This document shows positions 1 through 7,212 of a DNA stretch of 8,289 bases, piece by piece (position 1 is the first letter of the stretch; every line of letters begins with the position of its first letter). The notes under the pieces are model-generated. The model was not told the origin of the DNA and searched no databases. It saw only the letters and a program-made list of their open reading frames with translations. The DNA is from Gemmatimonadota bacterium. Lineage in GTDB: Bacteria; Gemmatimonadota; Gemmatimonadetes; Longimicrobiales; Longimicrobiaceae. The stretch covers positions 1 through 8,289 of the forward strand of contig JAHWJV010000143.1 in assembly GCA_019348265.1 (NCBI GenBank), written 5' to 3'. The position numbers and the translations under genes were made by a program.

Positions 1-876
1 GATGTCGGTGTAGGCCCGTAGCTCGCCGAAGTTGGAGAGCGAGTATCGGGTTGCGCCGTCGGGCGTGGAGCGGTTGGCCGGCAGCCGGATCCGCTCGGGT
101 GGATAGAGGTCCCAGTACTTCCGTGGGGCGTTGAAGGGGAGGTGGGGCTTATGGAAGCCTACCGCGAGAAAAAACGGCTGGTGCCGGAGACGGCGCAGCT
201 GCTCGATCGCGCGGTTGGCGATCTTTCCATCTGGATAAGCCGTATCCGGAACGACCGGAGCCTCGTACGCGGGGCCACGCCCGCTCTCATCTCCCGGGTG
301 CGCCGCCGCATAGGCATCGACCTCCCGCCAGGAGGACGGGTCAAGGTACGCCCGTCCCCGCCAGCCATGGCCAGGCTCGTTCCATCCACCGACCGTGAAG
401 TAGTCGGGCGTATCCCACGCCTGCGGGTCTTCGCCGCGATGGTGGTAAACCTTTCCGAGCTGCGCCGTGGTGTACCCGTGCTGCCGGAAGTGCTGAGGAA
501 GCGTGACGTGCCGCGGCAGCACGCTGCGCAACGGCGTCTCCAGGTCGTCGATCCCGGTGGAATCCGGACGCAGCCCGCTGAGCAGAGCGGCCCGTGACGG
601 GGCGCAGACCGCCTGCTGCGTGTACGCGCGATCGAAGACCACCCCCTGGGCGGCGAGCCGGTCGATATGGGGGGTAACCGCGCGCTCCACTCCATACGCG
701 CCGAGCTCGGGGCGGAGATCGTCCACCAGGATCAGGAGCACGTTAGGACGGTCCGCGCCGCGCCCCGCATCCATCGGGGTGACCGACCTGGGCGCTGGCG
801 CGCAGGCTCCGGAGAGTCCCGCGCAAAGCGCGAGAGCGAGGAAGCGGGGCTTGACGAACGTGCTCCTGGTCCCCAC
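1..876 (-). CDS. Sulfatase, iduronate-2-sulfatase-like, probable lipoprotein (C-terminus cut off by window edge)
   Basis: Formylglycine-dependent sulfatase (alkaline phosphatase superfamily) that would hydrolyse sulfate esters, probably at the cell surface or in the periplasm. The 292 codons seen run off the left edge; relatives are roughly 450-500 residues, so the C-terminal third or more is missing. Seen directly: the N-terminal strand NVLLILVDDL with metal-binding D52-D53, TPHIDRLAAQG, the Cys-type signature C91-A-P-S-R95 (C91 becomes formylglycine), GK142VYHH, and GFHKPHLPF at 240-248, a block characteristic of iduronate-2-sulfatase relatives. The GTG at 876 was chosen because it adds a basic start, a hydrophobic stretch (about residues 12-21) and LSGAC with C25 as a possible lipidation site. 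The box is imperfect, with Leu at -4 instead of -3. The later ATG at 774 would remove this signal. No clear Shine-Dalgarno precedes it. The gene starts 9 bases after the upstream tldD stop, so it is probably co-transcribed. The substrate cannot be inferred. Confidence 0.93.
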   Translation of the reverse strand, partial: MGTRSTFVKPRFLALALCAGLSGACAPAPRSVTPMDAGRGADRPNVLLILVDDLRPELGAYGVERAVTPHIDRLAAQGVVFDRAYTQQAVCAPSRAALLSGLRPDSTGIDDLETPLRSVLPRHVTLPQHFRQHGYTTAQLGKVYHHRGEDPQAWDTPDYFTVGGWNEPGHGWRGRAYLDPSSWREVDAYAAAHPGDESGRGPAYEAPVVPDTAYPDGKIANRAIEQLRRLRHQPFFLAVGFHKPHLPFNAPRKYWDLYPPERIRLPANRSTPDGATRYSLSNFGELRAYTDI

Positions 877-885
877 CCGTCGCCG

Positions 886-2493
886 CTAGCCCTGCCGGCC
901 GGTGTTGAGGACCGTCACCTCGCGGAATCGCGCCGGCGGACAGCCGTGCGACACCGCGTTCACCTGGCTCGGCTGCCCCTTCCCGTCGTTGAAGGTGCCT
1001 CCGAGTGCGTAGCCGCTCCGCCCACCGATCAGGTCCATGCTGTTCCAGAACTCGGGGGTCCGTATCTGGTAAGCGACGTCCTTCAGCATCGCCCCCACCC
1101 TTCCGTTGCGGATCTCGTGAAAAACCTGGCCACCGAACTGCGCGTTGTAGCGCTGCTGGTCGATGGAGTAGGAGCCGCGACCCTCGATCAGGATACCGTT
1201 CCGGACGCCGGCTACGAGCTCCTCCAGCGTGACGTCGCGCTCGGGGTGGGGGAGGAGGTTCACGTTCGGCATGCGCTGGAACTGGATGTCGGCCCAGCTC
1301 TGGGCGTACGAGTTCCCGTGCGAGCGGAGGGGCTTACCCTGTCGCGCGTAGTGCCCGGCCAGCATCGGGGCCTGCTCGCGCGTCGTCTGCAGGTCTTCGA
1401 GAACGCCGTCGCGCACGATCAGGAACTCGTCCGGCTTCACCCCCTCGTCGTCCCAGCCGACGGTCGCGAGGCCGCCCGGAGTGGAGCGCTCCCCCTGGAT
1501 GGACATGATCTCGGGGCCGTAGCGGAACTTCCCCAGATACTCGCCCGGGGAGGTGATGAACGACGTCCCGGCGTAGTTCGCCTCGTAACCGAGCACGCGG
1601 TCGAGCTCGGTGGGATGCGCGATCGACTCGTGGATGGTGAGGAAGAGGTGCGAGGGGAGGAGCACCAGGTCGTAGCGGGCGGGCTCGACCGATTTCGCGG
1701 AGAGCTTCGCGACCGCGTCCTCGGCCCAACGGGTGGCGTTCCCGACCAGGTCGGAGCGGAGCACGTACTCGTACCCGAGTCCCATCGGCGCCACGTCAGT
1801 GGACTGCCTCGTCTGGAAGTCGCCCGCCGCCACTGCCGTCACGAGCATCTGTGGCCAGCAGCGGTAGACCGTCTGGACGGTGTAGGTTCCCTCGCTGGAG
1901 GCGAAGGTCTTCTCCTCGCGAACGAAGGCCATCGACGAGTCGACGAGCCGCGTGCCCCGCACGGCCCTCGCGGCGGCGTTCGCGCGGAGCAGGAGGTCGA
2001 CCTTCTCCTCGATCGAAACATCGAATGGGTCCGTCTGGATGGGGCTGCGCCACCGGCCGTCGGCGGTGACCTCCGCGGGCGCCATTTCGATGGGGCGCAG
2101 CCTCGTCCTGGAGGCGCTCCTGGCCTGCGCCACCGCCTGCGCCGCGACCCGCTGCGCCTCGCCTGACGCAGGCTGGTGGCTGGCGACGAAGCCGAACGCG
2201 CCGTCGGCGATCACGCGGACACCGAGGCCATACGTCTCGTCGTCCGCGAGGCCGGTGACGCGCGAGTCCCTCGTCGCCACCGACTGCGTGCGGTTCCGCG
2301 AGATACGGACATCGGCGTAAGTGGCGCCCGCGCGGCGGGCCGCGTCGAGGGCTACCATCGCGAGCTCGCGGGTGGCGGCGTCCTCCTGCAGCGCGGCGGG
2401 CGCAGGGTGCGCCGCCGCCCGGAGCGCGGTCGGGTAGCTGGCGAGTCCGGCCCCCGCCAGCGCCCCGCGCACGAGGAAGTCCCTGCGGTTCAC
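886..2493 (-). CDS. tldD: TldD-family zinc metallopeptidase with Tat signal, second paralog
   Basis: TldD/PmbA (U62) family metallopeptidase, 535 residues. Known family members pair with TldE and degrade unfolded peptides or process modified peptides; TldD holds the zinc. The N-terminus MNRRDFLVRG is followed by an Ala/Gly-rich stretch, a good twin-arginine signal with cleavage likely near residues 25-30, so export is predicted. The zinc motif H288-E-S-I-A-H293 lies in a block shared with the other TldD here. The C-terminal block ends NDGKGQPSQ then AVSHGCPPARF. D503 stands where TldD of E. coli type has the Cys zinc ligand; C518 is nearby and absent from the paralog. The start is GTG, supported by GGAGG 7 bases upstream; the gene follows tldE by 30 bases. 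It shares long identical blocks with the first TldD (for example HGNSYAQSWAD), so the two arose by duplication. The family call is firm; substrate and localisation are inferred. Confidence 0.95.
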   Translation of the reverse strand: MNRRDFLVRGALAGAGLASYPTALRAAAHPAPAALQEDAATRELAMVALDAARRAGATYADVRISRNRTQSVATRDSRVTGLADDETYGLGVRVIADGAFGFVASHQPASGEAQRVAAQAVAQARSASRTRLRPIEMAPAEVTADGRWRSPIQTDPFDVSIEEKVDLLLRANAAARAVRGTRLVDSSMAFVREEKTFASSEGTYTVQTVYRCWPQMLVTAVAAGDFQTRQSTDVAPMGLGYEYVLRSDLVGNATRWAEDAVAKLSAKSVEPARYDLVLLPSHLFLTIHESIAHPTELDRVLGYEANYAGTSFITSPGEYLGKFRYGPEIMSIQGERSTPGGLATVGWDDEGVKPDEFLIVRDGVLEDLQTTREQAPMLAGHYARQGKPLRSHGNSYAQSWADIQFQRMPNVNLLPHPERDVTLEELVAGVRNGILIEGRGSYSIDQQRYNAQFGGQVFHEIRNGRVGAMLKDVAYQIRTPEFWNSMDLIGGRSGYALGGTFNDGKGQPSQVNAVSHGCPPARFREVTVLNTGRQG

Positions 2494-2500
2494 CGGCGGA

Positions 2501-2505
2501 CCTCC
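2501..2505 (-). promoter_or_regulatory. Ribosome binding site of second tldD
   Basis: GGAGG on the minus strand lies 7 bases before the GTG at 2493. It supports that GTG as the real start and places the start immediately ahead of the twin-arginine motif. It sits in the 30-base gap after the tldE stop, so the gene is probably translated independently from a shared message. Confidence 0.8.
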
Positions 2506-2523
2506 GCGGGGCCGCGAGCCACT

Positions 2524-3870
2524 CTAGACCGCATCGGAGATGGAGGTGAAAGAGAAGTCGCGCGCCTTGATCGGCGGCACCACCACCGTGGGGCCGAGAT
2601 CACCGCCCTCGCTCGCGGAGACTCGCACGGGGGCGCCCATCATCTCGATGTTGTTGAGCATGAAGATCGGGCTCTCGTTCCAGCGCAGGTTCTTCACCGG
2701 GTGCGCGATGCGGCCGTTCTCTACGAGAAAGGTCCCGTCGCGGGTGAGGCCGGTGAAGAGGATGGTGCGCGGGTCTACGGAGCGGATGTACCAGAGCCGC
2801 GTAACGAGGAGCCCGCGCTCGGTTGAACGGATCATCTCGTCGATGGTGGCCGTGCCGCCGGCCATGGTGAACCCGGCGCCGCCGCGCGCGCTCGCCTCGC
2901 GGTTGGAGCGGAGCGCCCAGAACCGGTCGTACGCGAGGTCCTTCAGCACGCCGCGCTCGATCCACGCGCGAGCGCCGACGGGGAGTCCCTCGTTGCTGAA
3001 GGGCGACACCGCGAGCGAGGGCTGCATCGGATCGGCCGTGATCGTCACCCGCTCGTCCAGGAACTTCTCACCGATCTTGTTCCCGCCCCCGGCCTTGGAG
3101 AAAAAGGATCGCCCCTCGTCCGCCGGGCGCGCGCCGAGCTGCTGCATCATAAGCCCGACCATACTGGAGACGGCACTCGGCTCGAGGATCACGGTCCAGC
3201 GGCCGGGCTCCACCGCGCGTGGGTTGCGGGAGGCGAGCGCCTTCTCCGTGGCGCGCGCGCCCAGGGCCGCCGCGTCGATCTGGCTCCAGTCGTGCGCGCC
3301 CACGCCGGCCCATCCGGAGCCGGTGCCGTCGGGGGTGCGGACGGTGGTGGTGAAGTTCGCGCGGCTCTCCGCGTGGTACCCGAAGAGCCCTCTGGACGTG
3401 GCCACGGCGGTGGACCCGGTGGTATGAACGCCGAATCCGGTGGCGATCAGGTTCTGGCGAATCGCCGGCTCGGTGACCGCGACGACGAAGCGTGCCCGCA
3501 GCTCGGGAGTCAGCGCCGCCGTGGCCGGGAAGACCGCGCTCGGCTGCAGGTACTGCTGCGCCTCGAGCTCGCCCATGTACTCCGGGTCCTCCGGGACCAG
3601 CCGGGCCAGGCGCTCGCTCGCGTCCACCACGCGGCGGAGCGACTCGTCGTCGGTCCGGTTCGTGGTGGCCGAGGCGACGCGCTTCCCAAAGGCGCTCGTG
3701 ACCGAGATGGTGAGGTTCGTGGTGTCGCCGCTCGTGCTGATCTGGTTCTGGGCGAAGCGCACGTTTCCGGCGTCTGCGCTGTCGATGTTCACCCGGGCCT
3801 GCTCGGCACGGGAGAAGGAGAGGACGCGCTGCGCGAGCCGCTGCGCCTCTTCACGAGAGAGATAAGCCAT
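2524..3870 (-). CDS. tldE: TldE/PmbA-family subunit, no HExxxH and no signal peptide
   Basis: A 448-residue member of the TldD/TldE (PmbA) family, of the length usual for TldE. It begins directly with the N-terminal domain (MAYLSREEAQRLAQRVL), with no Tat or Sec signal, in contrast to both TldD neighbours. Diagnostic stretches include FGKRVASATTNRTDDESL (about 61-78), AGFTMAGGTATIDEMI (332-347), RGLLVTRLWYIRSVDPRTI (352-370) and TRDGTFLVENGRIAHPVKNLRWNES (376-400, quoted here only by its key words GTF, ENG and HPVKN). The HExxxH motif is absent; the corresponding region reads EPSAVSSMVGLMM. It is therefore the non-catalytic half of a TldD/TldE heterodimer. It starts 5 bases after the first tldD stop, which implies tight co-expression, and the second tldD follows. 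ATG is the first possible start. How it reaches the compartment of its Tat-exported partners is an open question. Confidence 0.94.
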   Translation of the reverse strand: MAYLSREEAQRLAQRVLSFSRAEQARVNIDSADAGNVRFAQNQISTSGDTTNLTISVTSAFGKRVASATTNRTDDESLRRVVDASERLARLVPEDPEYMGELEAQQYLQPSAVFPATAALTPELRARFVVAVTEPAIRQNLIATGFGVHTTGSTAVATSRGLFGYHAESRANFTTTVRTPDGTGSGWAGVGAHDWSQIDAAALGARATEKALASRNPRAVEPGRWTVILEPSAVSSMVGLMMQQLGARPADEGRSFFSKAGGGNKIGEKFLDERVTITADPMQPSLAVSPFSNEGLPVGARAWIERGVLKDLAYDRFWALRSNREASARGGAGFTMAGGTATIDEMIRSTERGLLVTRLWYIRSVDPRTILFTGLTRDGTFLVENGRIAHPVKNLRWNESPIFMLNNIEMMGAPVRVSASEGGDLGPTVVVPPIKARDFSFTSISDAV

Positions 3871-3875
3871 GTCCG

Positions 3876-5486
3876 TTACGCGCTCCGTCCGGTGTTGATC
3901 ACAGTGACCTGGCGGAATCGCGCCGGCGGCGAGCCGTGCGACACCGCGTTGCTCTGCGAGGGCTGCCCCTTGCCGTCGTTGGAGGCGCCGCTCATGAAGT
4001 AGCTGCTCCGCCCGCCGATGAGGTCCATGCTGTTCCAGAACTCGGGCGTGCGCATCTGGTAGGCGACGTCCTTCAGGAGGCCGGTCACCCTGCCGTTCCT
4101 GATCTCGTGGAAGACCTGGCCGCCGAACTGCGCGTTGTACCGCTGCTGGTCGATGGAGAAGGAGCCGTCCCCGTCGATCATGATCCCGTTCTCCACCCCT
4201 GCGATCAGCTCCTCGAGCGGGACGTCACGCTCCGGGTTCGGCAGCAGGTTGATGTTCGGCATCCGCTGGAACTGGACGTCGGCCCAGCTCTGCGCGTACG
4301 AGTTGCCGTGCGAGCGGATCGGCTCGTTTCTCTGGGCGTACCACTCCGCCAGCCAGGGCGCCTGCTCGCGCGTGGTCTGCAGGTCGTTGAGCACGCCGTC
4401 CTTGATGATCATGTAGTCGCGTGGGCGAACCCCCTCGTCGTCATACCCGACGGTCGAGAGCCCTCCGGGGGTGGTGCGCTCCGCCTGCACGTTCATGAAC
4501 GGCCGCCCGTACCGCAGCTTCCCGAGGTCGGCGCGGGAGATGAAGGAGGTCCCGGCGTAGTTGGCCTCGTATCCCATGATCCGGTCGAGCTCGGTCGGGT
4601 GGGCGATCGACTCGTGGATGGTCAGCCACAGATGGGTGGGGAGGAGCACCAGGTCGTAGCGCCCCGGCTCCACCGGCTTGGCGGAGAGCTTCCGCACCGC
4701 GTCCTCCGCCCAACGTGGAGCCCGCTCCACCAGCTTGGAGTCGAGAACGTACTCGTAGCCGAGCCCCCGCGCCGGGGTGTCAGTGGAGCTGCGCGTCTGA
4801 AAGTCCGAGCTGTTCGCCGACACCGCGGTGACGAGCACGTTCGGCGAGGTGCGGTAGATCGTCTGGTCGGCAATCGTGCCGAGGGTGTTGGCGAAGAACT
4901 TCTCCTCCCGCAGAAAGGAGAGGGAGGAGTTCACGAACCGCGCCCCCGAAACCGCGAGCGCGGCGGCGTTCGCCTCCAGCAGGAGGGCGACCTTCTCCTC
5001 GATCGGCACGGTGAAAGGGTCGACGCGGATCGGGCTTCGCCAGGTGACCTCACCGTACGACTCGGCCGGGGCGAGCTCCACCGGGCGCTGCCGTGTGGCC
5101 GCGTTCGCGCGAGCCTGCCCGGCGGCCACACGGGCGACGCGGACCATCTCATCAGGATTCAGCGCGTAGCTCGAGGCGAAGCCCCAGGCCCCGTCCACGA
5201 GCAGGCGCACGCCGAACCCGAAGGTCTCGTTGTCGCCAAGGCCGAGCACTCGCCGCTCCCGCGTCGCGATGAACTGCGACTGGTTGCGGTTGATCCGCAC
5301 GTCGGCGTAGGAGGCACCGGCGGCGCGGGCGGCGTCCAGCGCGCGCGCGGCGAGCGCACGGAAATCCGCCGCCTGCTGCGCCCGGCGCTCCGCGCGCGTG
5401 AGAGCGGCGAGCGCTTCGGGGGTCCCGACGAGACCTGCGCTCGCGGTGAACAAGGCGCTGTTGCGCAGGAAGTCACGACGTTTCAT
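3876..5486 (-). CDS. tldD: TldD-family zinc metallopeptidase with Tat signal, first paralog
   Basis: TldD-type metallopeptidase of 536 residues, almost the same length as the paralog at the other side of tldE. MKRRDFLRNS followed by a hydrophobic stretch and ALA around residue 28 is a typical twin-arginine signal. The HExxxH zinc motif is H291-E-S-I-A-H296, inside HESIAHPTELDR, which is identical in both paralogs. The C-terminal glycine-rich block has N503-D504-G-K-G-Q, again with Asp at the place of the usual Cys ligand; unlike its paralog it has Ser, not Cys, in SHGSPPARF. The reading frame stays open upstream to 5897. The ATG at 5486 is chosen because GGAAGA lies 4 bases before it, the Tat signal starts exactly there, and the extension would overlap the upstream gene and encode Arg/Pro-rich low-quality protein. 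It probably forms a heterodimer with the adjacent TldE. The peptide substrate is unknown. Confidence 0.95.
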   Translation of the reverse strand: MKRRDFLRNSALFTASAGLVGTPEALAALTRAERRAQQAADFRALAARALDAARAAGASYADVRINRNQSQFIATRERRVLGLGDNETFGFGVRLLVDGAWGFASSYALNPDEMVRVARVAAGQARANAATRQRPVELAPAESYGEVTWRSPIRVDPFTVPIEEKVALLLEANAAALAVSGARFVNSSLSFLREEKFFANTLGTIADQTIYRTSPNVLVTAVSANSSDFQTRSSTDTPARGLGYEYVLDSKLVERAPRWAEDAVRKLSAKPVEPGRYDLVLLPTHLWLTIHESIAHPTELDRIMGYEANYAGTSFISRADLGKLRYGRPFMNVQAERTTPGGLSTVGYDDEGVRPRDYMIIKDGVLNDLQTTREQAPWLAEWYAQRNEPIRSHGNSYAQSWADVQFQRMPNINLLPNPERDVPLEELIAGVENGIMIDGDGSFSIDQQRYNAQFGGQVFHEIRNGRVTGLLKDVAYQMRTPEFWNSMDLIGGRSSYFMSGASNDGKGQPSQSNAVSHGSPPARFRQVTVINTGRSA

Positions 5487-5589
5487 TGAATCTTCCGGTG
5501 CATTGGATGCTGAGGCGGAACCCTGCCGCGGGTGCCTGCGACACGCATCAAAGCTAACGCGCCCGCGCCGACGGAGGAAGCAGCCAGGG
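5487..5589 (-). other. Intergenic region before the tldD-tldE-tldD block
   Basis: This 103-base gap is the longest non-coding stretch in the window and separates the DUF4159/amidotransferase-like pair from the first tldD. Apart from the ribosome binding site, it holds one less GC-rich patch (about 5545-5558, minus-strand reading GTTAGCTTTGATGC) that could belong to a promoter. No convincing -35/-10 pair can be read, and no hairpin with a T-run marks a terminator. It may hold an internal promoter or be only a spacer in a longer operon. Confidence 0.4.
5491..5496 (-). promoter_or_regulatory. Ribosome binding site deciding the start of first tldD
   Basis: GGAAGA on the minus strand sits 4 bases ahead of the ATG at 5486. 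Together with the twin-arginine motif right after the ATG, it favours this start over the much longer open frame that continues upstream to 5897. Confidence 0.65.
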
Positions 5590-7212
5590 TCAGCGGAGGC
5601 CGCGCGAGCGCCGGACCGCCCACTCGGCGGCGGCGAGCAGAGCCGCAAGCGCCACGAGCGCCAGAAGGCGCCGCTCGTCACCAGCCCCGCCCCCTTCAGC
5701 AGGGCGCCACGCCGCGAGCCAGGCGGCGAGGGAGTCGCGCGGAAGGGCCGCTCCACCGGACCGCGAGGCGAGCAGGGAGAGGTTCGCCGCCGCTTCGGGC
5801 GCGGGCGCGAGCGAGCCCGTGGCGCGGTACGCGGCGAGCAGCGAGTCTCCCGAGGAGAGGAGGTGCACGCCGGTATCCACCGGCAGGAAAGCGGCACGGA
5901 AGGCGCCTGGCTCGGACCGGTCGCCGACGAGCGCGAGCGGCTCGGCGGCTCGGCCCGGGCGGGCGAGGCGGAGGGAGGGAGCCGTCGCCCCGCCCGCGTG
6001 GACGGTGAGCTCGATCGGAATCCCCACCGCGCCCTCGGGCGCGGGAAGCCGTGCGATCACCGGGTCCCGCAGACCGCTCGAGAGCCAGTCCACCAGGCCG
6101 CTCCAGTAGTCGCGGTGCTGCCCGAGCCGCCCCTCCTCCATCCTCCACCGCCAGCTCTCGAGCACCCCCACCGCCGCGACGCGTCCGCGGCCATGCGCCC
6201 GCAGGGCGACCAGCGGGGCTCCGTCCGCCGTGGCGGCTCCGGCGATCGCGCCGGGCCGGAGCCCCTCCAGCACCTGGCCGTCGGAGAGGATCGCGGCAGT
6301 GGGCAGGGCGACCATCTCCGCCGGGAGCATCCACTGGAGGGCATCGCCGCGGAGCGCGCGGGCGCTGCGGGAGCGTTCGGCGATCCCGAGCGCAGGGAGC
6401 GCGGCGGAGGCACCCGCGACGAGGATACCGCCGCCGTCCTCGCCGGCGTAGCGCTCGAGGAGCGCCAGCCGCGCCGGGGGGAGCGGCGCACCCGCTGCAA
6501 GCACGACCACGTCGTACGAACGGAGCGCTTCCCGCGTCTGCGGAAAGGGCTCGCCGATCTCGAGGCCTCGGCCGAGAAGCTGGCTCGTGACGACCGTCAC
6601 GCCGGCCTCCTCCAGAGCGCGCGCCGCGAACCGGCTCTCCCACTCGGGCGCCCCGGTGGCGAGAAGGACGCGCGGCGGGCGGGCGGCCGCGACCCACGCG
6701 CCGGCGCTCGCGGAGGCTCCGCGAGCGCCCACGCTCCACTCGTGCCACCCCGCACGCGCCGGGCGCACCCGGAAAGCCGCTGCCGTCTCACCCGCGGGGC
6801 CGATCGCCACCCCCAGAGAGTCGACGACGCTCTCGCCGGCCGAGAGCGTCACCGATAGGCTTTCGCCCGGCTCCCCCCGAACCACGAATGCGATCGCGCC
6901 CCACCGCCCGACCCGCGCGCGATCCGGCGCGGCGATCACTCGAACCGCGGGGGGAGCCTCCGGGAGCGCCACGCCGAGCGGCGCCCGCGCGCTCACCGCC
7001 TCCAGCAGCGCGAGCTCCACGGGAGCCGGAGGCGAGGTCTCGGTCCGCACGACGGCCCCCGGCGGCGTGTCCAGCGCCGCTGATAGGAGCGCGCGGAGGT
7101 CTCCCCCGCCCAGCCGCGCCACCTCGGCCGGGCGAGAGGGACGTTGGGCGAAAAACGGCAGCGCGATCAGCAGCGCGAGGACCGCCGCGCGGAGCGCCGC
7201 CGGCACGCTCAC
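5590..7212 (-). CDS. Membrane-anchored protein with glutamine-amidotransferase-like domain (MoxR/BatA-cluster type)
   Basis: A 540-residue predicted envelope protein. An N-terminal hydrophobic segment (about residues 5-22) acts as signal or anchor, and a C-terminal helix (about 515-533) followed by RRSRGLR is a second membrane segment. Between them lie a beta-rich region with extracellular-domain character (about 90-178), a class I glutamine-amidotransferase-like region (about 180-375: RVLLATGAPEWESRFAARAL, YDVVVLAAG, GGILVAG, then GRGRVAAVGVLESWRWR and YWSGLVDWLSS) and a further beta-rich part. No cysteine is seen in the whole protein, so it cannot be a Cys-dependent amidotransferase; the domain is probably structural or binding. 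The start is the GTG at 7212, which overlaps the upstream stop as GTGA. An open frame to 7299 exists, but it would overlap the DUF4159 gene by about 90 bases and hide the signal. Such proteins occur in clusters with MoxR ATPases, DUF58 and BatA proteins. The exact function is unknown. Confidence 0.82.
   Translation of the reverse strand: MSVPAALRAAVLALLIALPFFAQRPSRPAEVARLGGGDLRALLSAALDTPPGAVVRTETSPPAPVELALLEAVSARAPLGVALPEAPPAVRVIAAPDRARVGRWGAIAFVVRGEPGESLSVTLSAGESVVDSLGVAIGPAGETAAAFRVRPARAGWHEWSVGARGASASAGAWVAAARPPRVLLATGAPEWESRFAARALEEAGVTVVTSQLLGRGLEIGEPFPQTREALRSYDVVVLAAGAPLPPARLALLERYAGEDGGGILVAGASAALPALGIAERSRSARALRGDALQWMLPAEMVALPTAAILSDGQVLEGLRPGAIAGAATADGAPLVALRAHGRGRVAAVGVLESWRWRMEEGRLGQHRDYWSGLVDWLSSGLRDPVIARLPAPEGAVGIPIELTVHAGGATAPSLRLARPGRAAEPLALVGDRSEPGAFRAAFLPVDTGVHLLSSGDSLLAAYRATGSLAPAPEAAANLSLLASRSGGAALPRDSLAAWLAAWRPAEGGGAGDERRLLALVALAALLAAAEWAVRRSRGLR

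Noticed and set aside
142..597. Plus-strand open frame of 151 codons opposite the sulfatase.
   Set aside because: The minus strand here carries the sulfatase catalytic and GFHKPHLPF motifs in an unbroken frame; the plus-strand product has no recognisable feature.
667..2166. A 499-codon plus-strand open frame opposite the second tldD and the sulfatase start.
   Set aside because: It is the same kind of antisense shadow, spanning two well-supported genes and their junction with no recognisable domain or ribosome binding site.
3936..5489. A 517-codon open frame on the plus strand opposite the first tldD.
   Set aside because: It mirrors the tldD codons in very GC-rich DNA, its product is Val/Arg/Gly/His-rich without family motifs, and a similar mirror frame lies opposite the second tldD. 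The TldD reading has clear motifs.
5515..5529. A small inverted repeat, GCGG and CCGC with a 7-base loop, between the amidotransferase-like gene and tldD.
   Set aside because: The stem is only 4 base pairs with no T-run on the minus strand, which is expected by chance in such GC-rich sequence; it is not a terminator.
5487..5897. An N-terminal extension of the first TldD back to a GTG at 5897.
   Set aside because: It would overlap the upstream gene by about 300 bases, encode Arg/Pro-rich sequence and bury the twin-arginine signal; the ATG at 5486 has its own ribosome binding site.
5398..6858. A 486-codon plus-strand open frame opposite the amidotransferase-like gene.
   Set aside because: Arg/Gly/Glu-rich low-complexity translation that crosses the gap and the start of tldD; typical of a stop-poor antisense frame in high-GC DNA.
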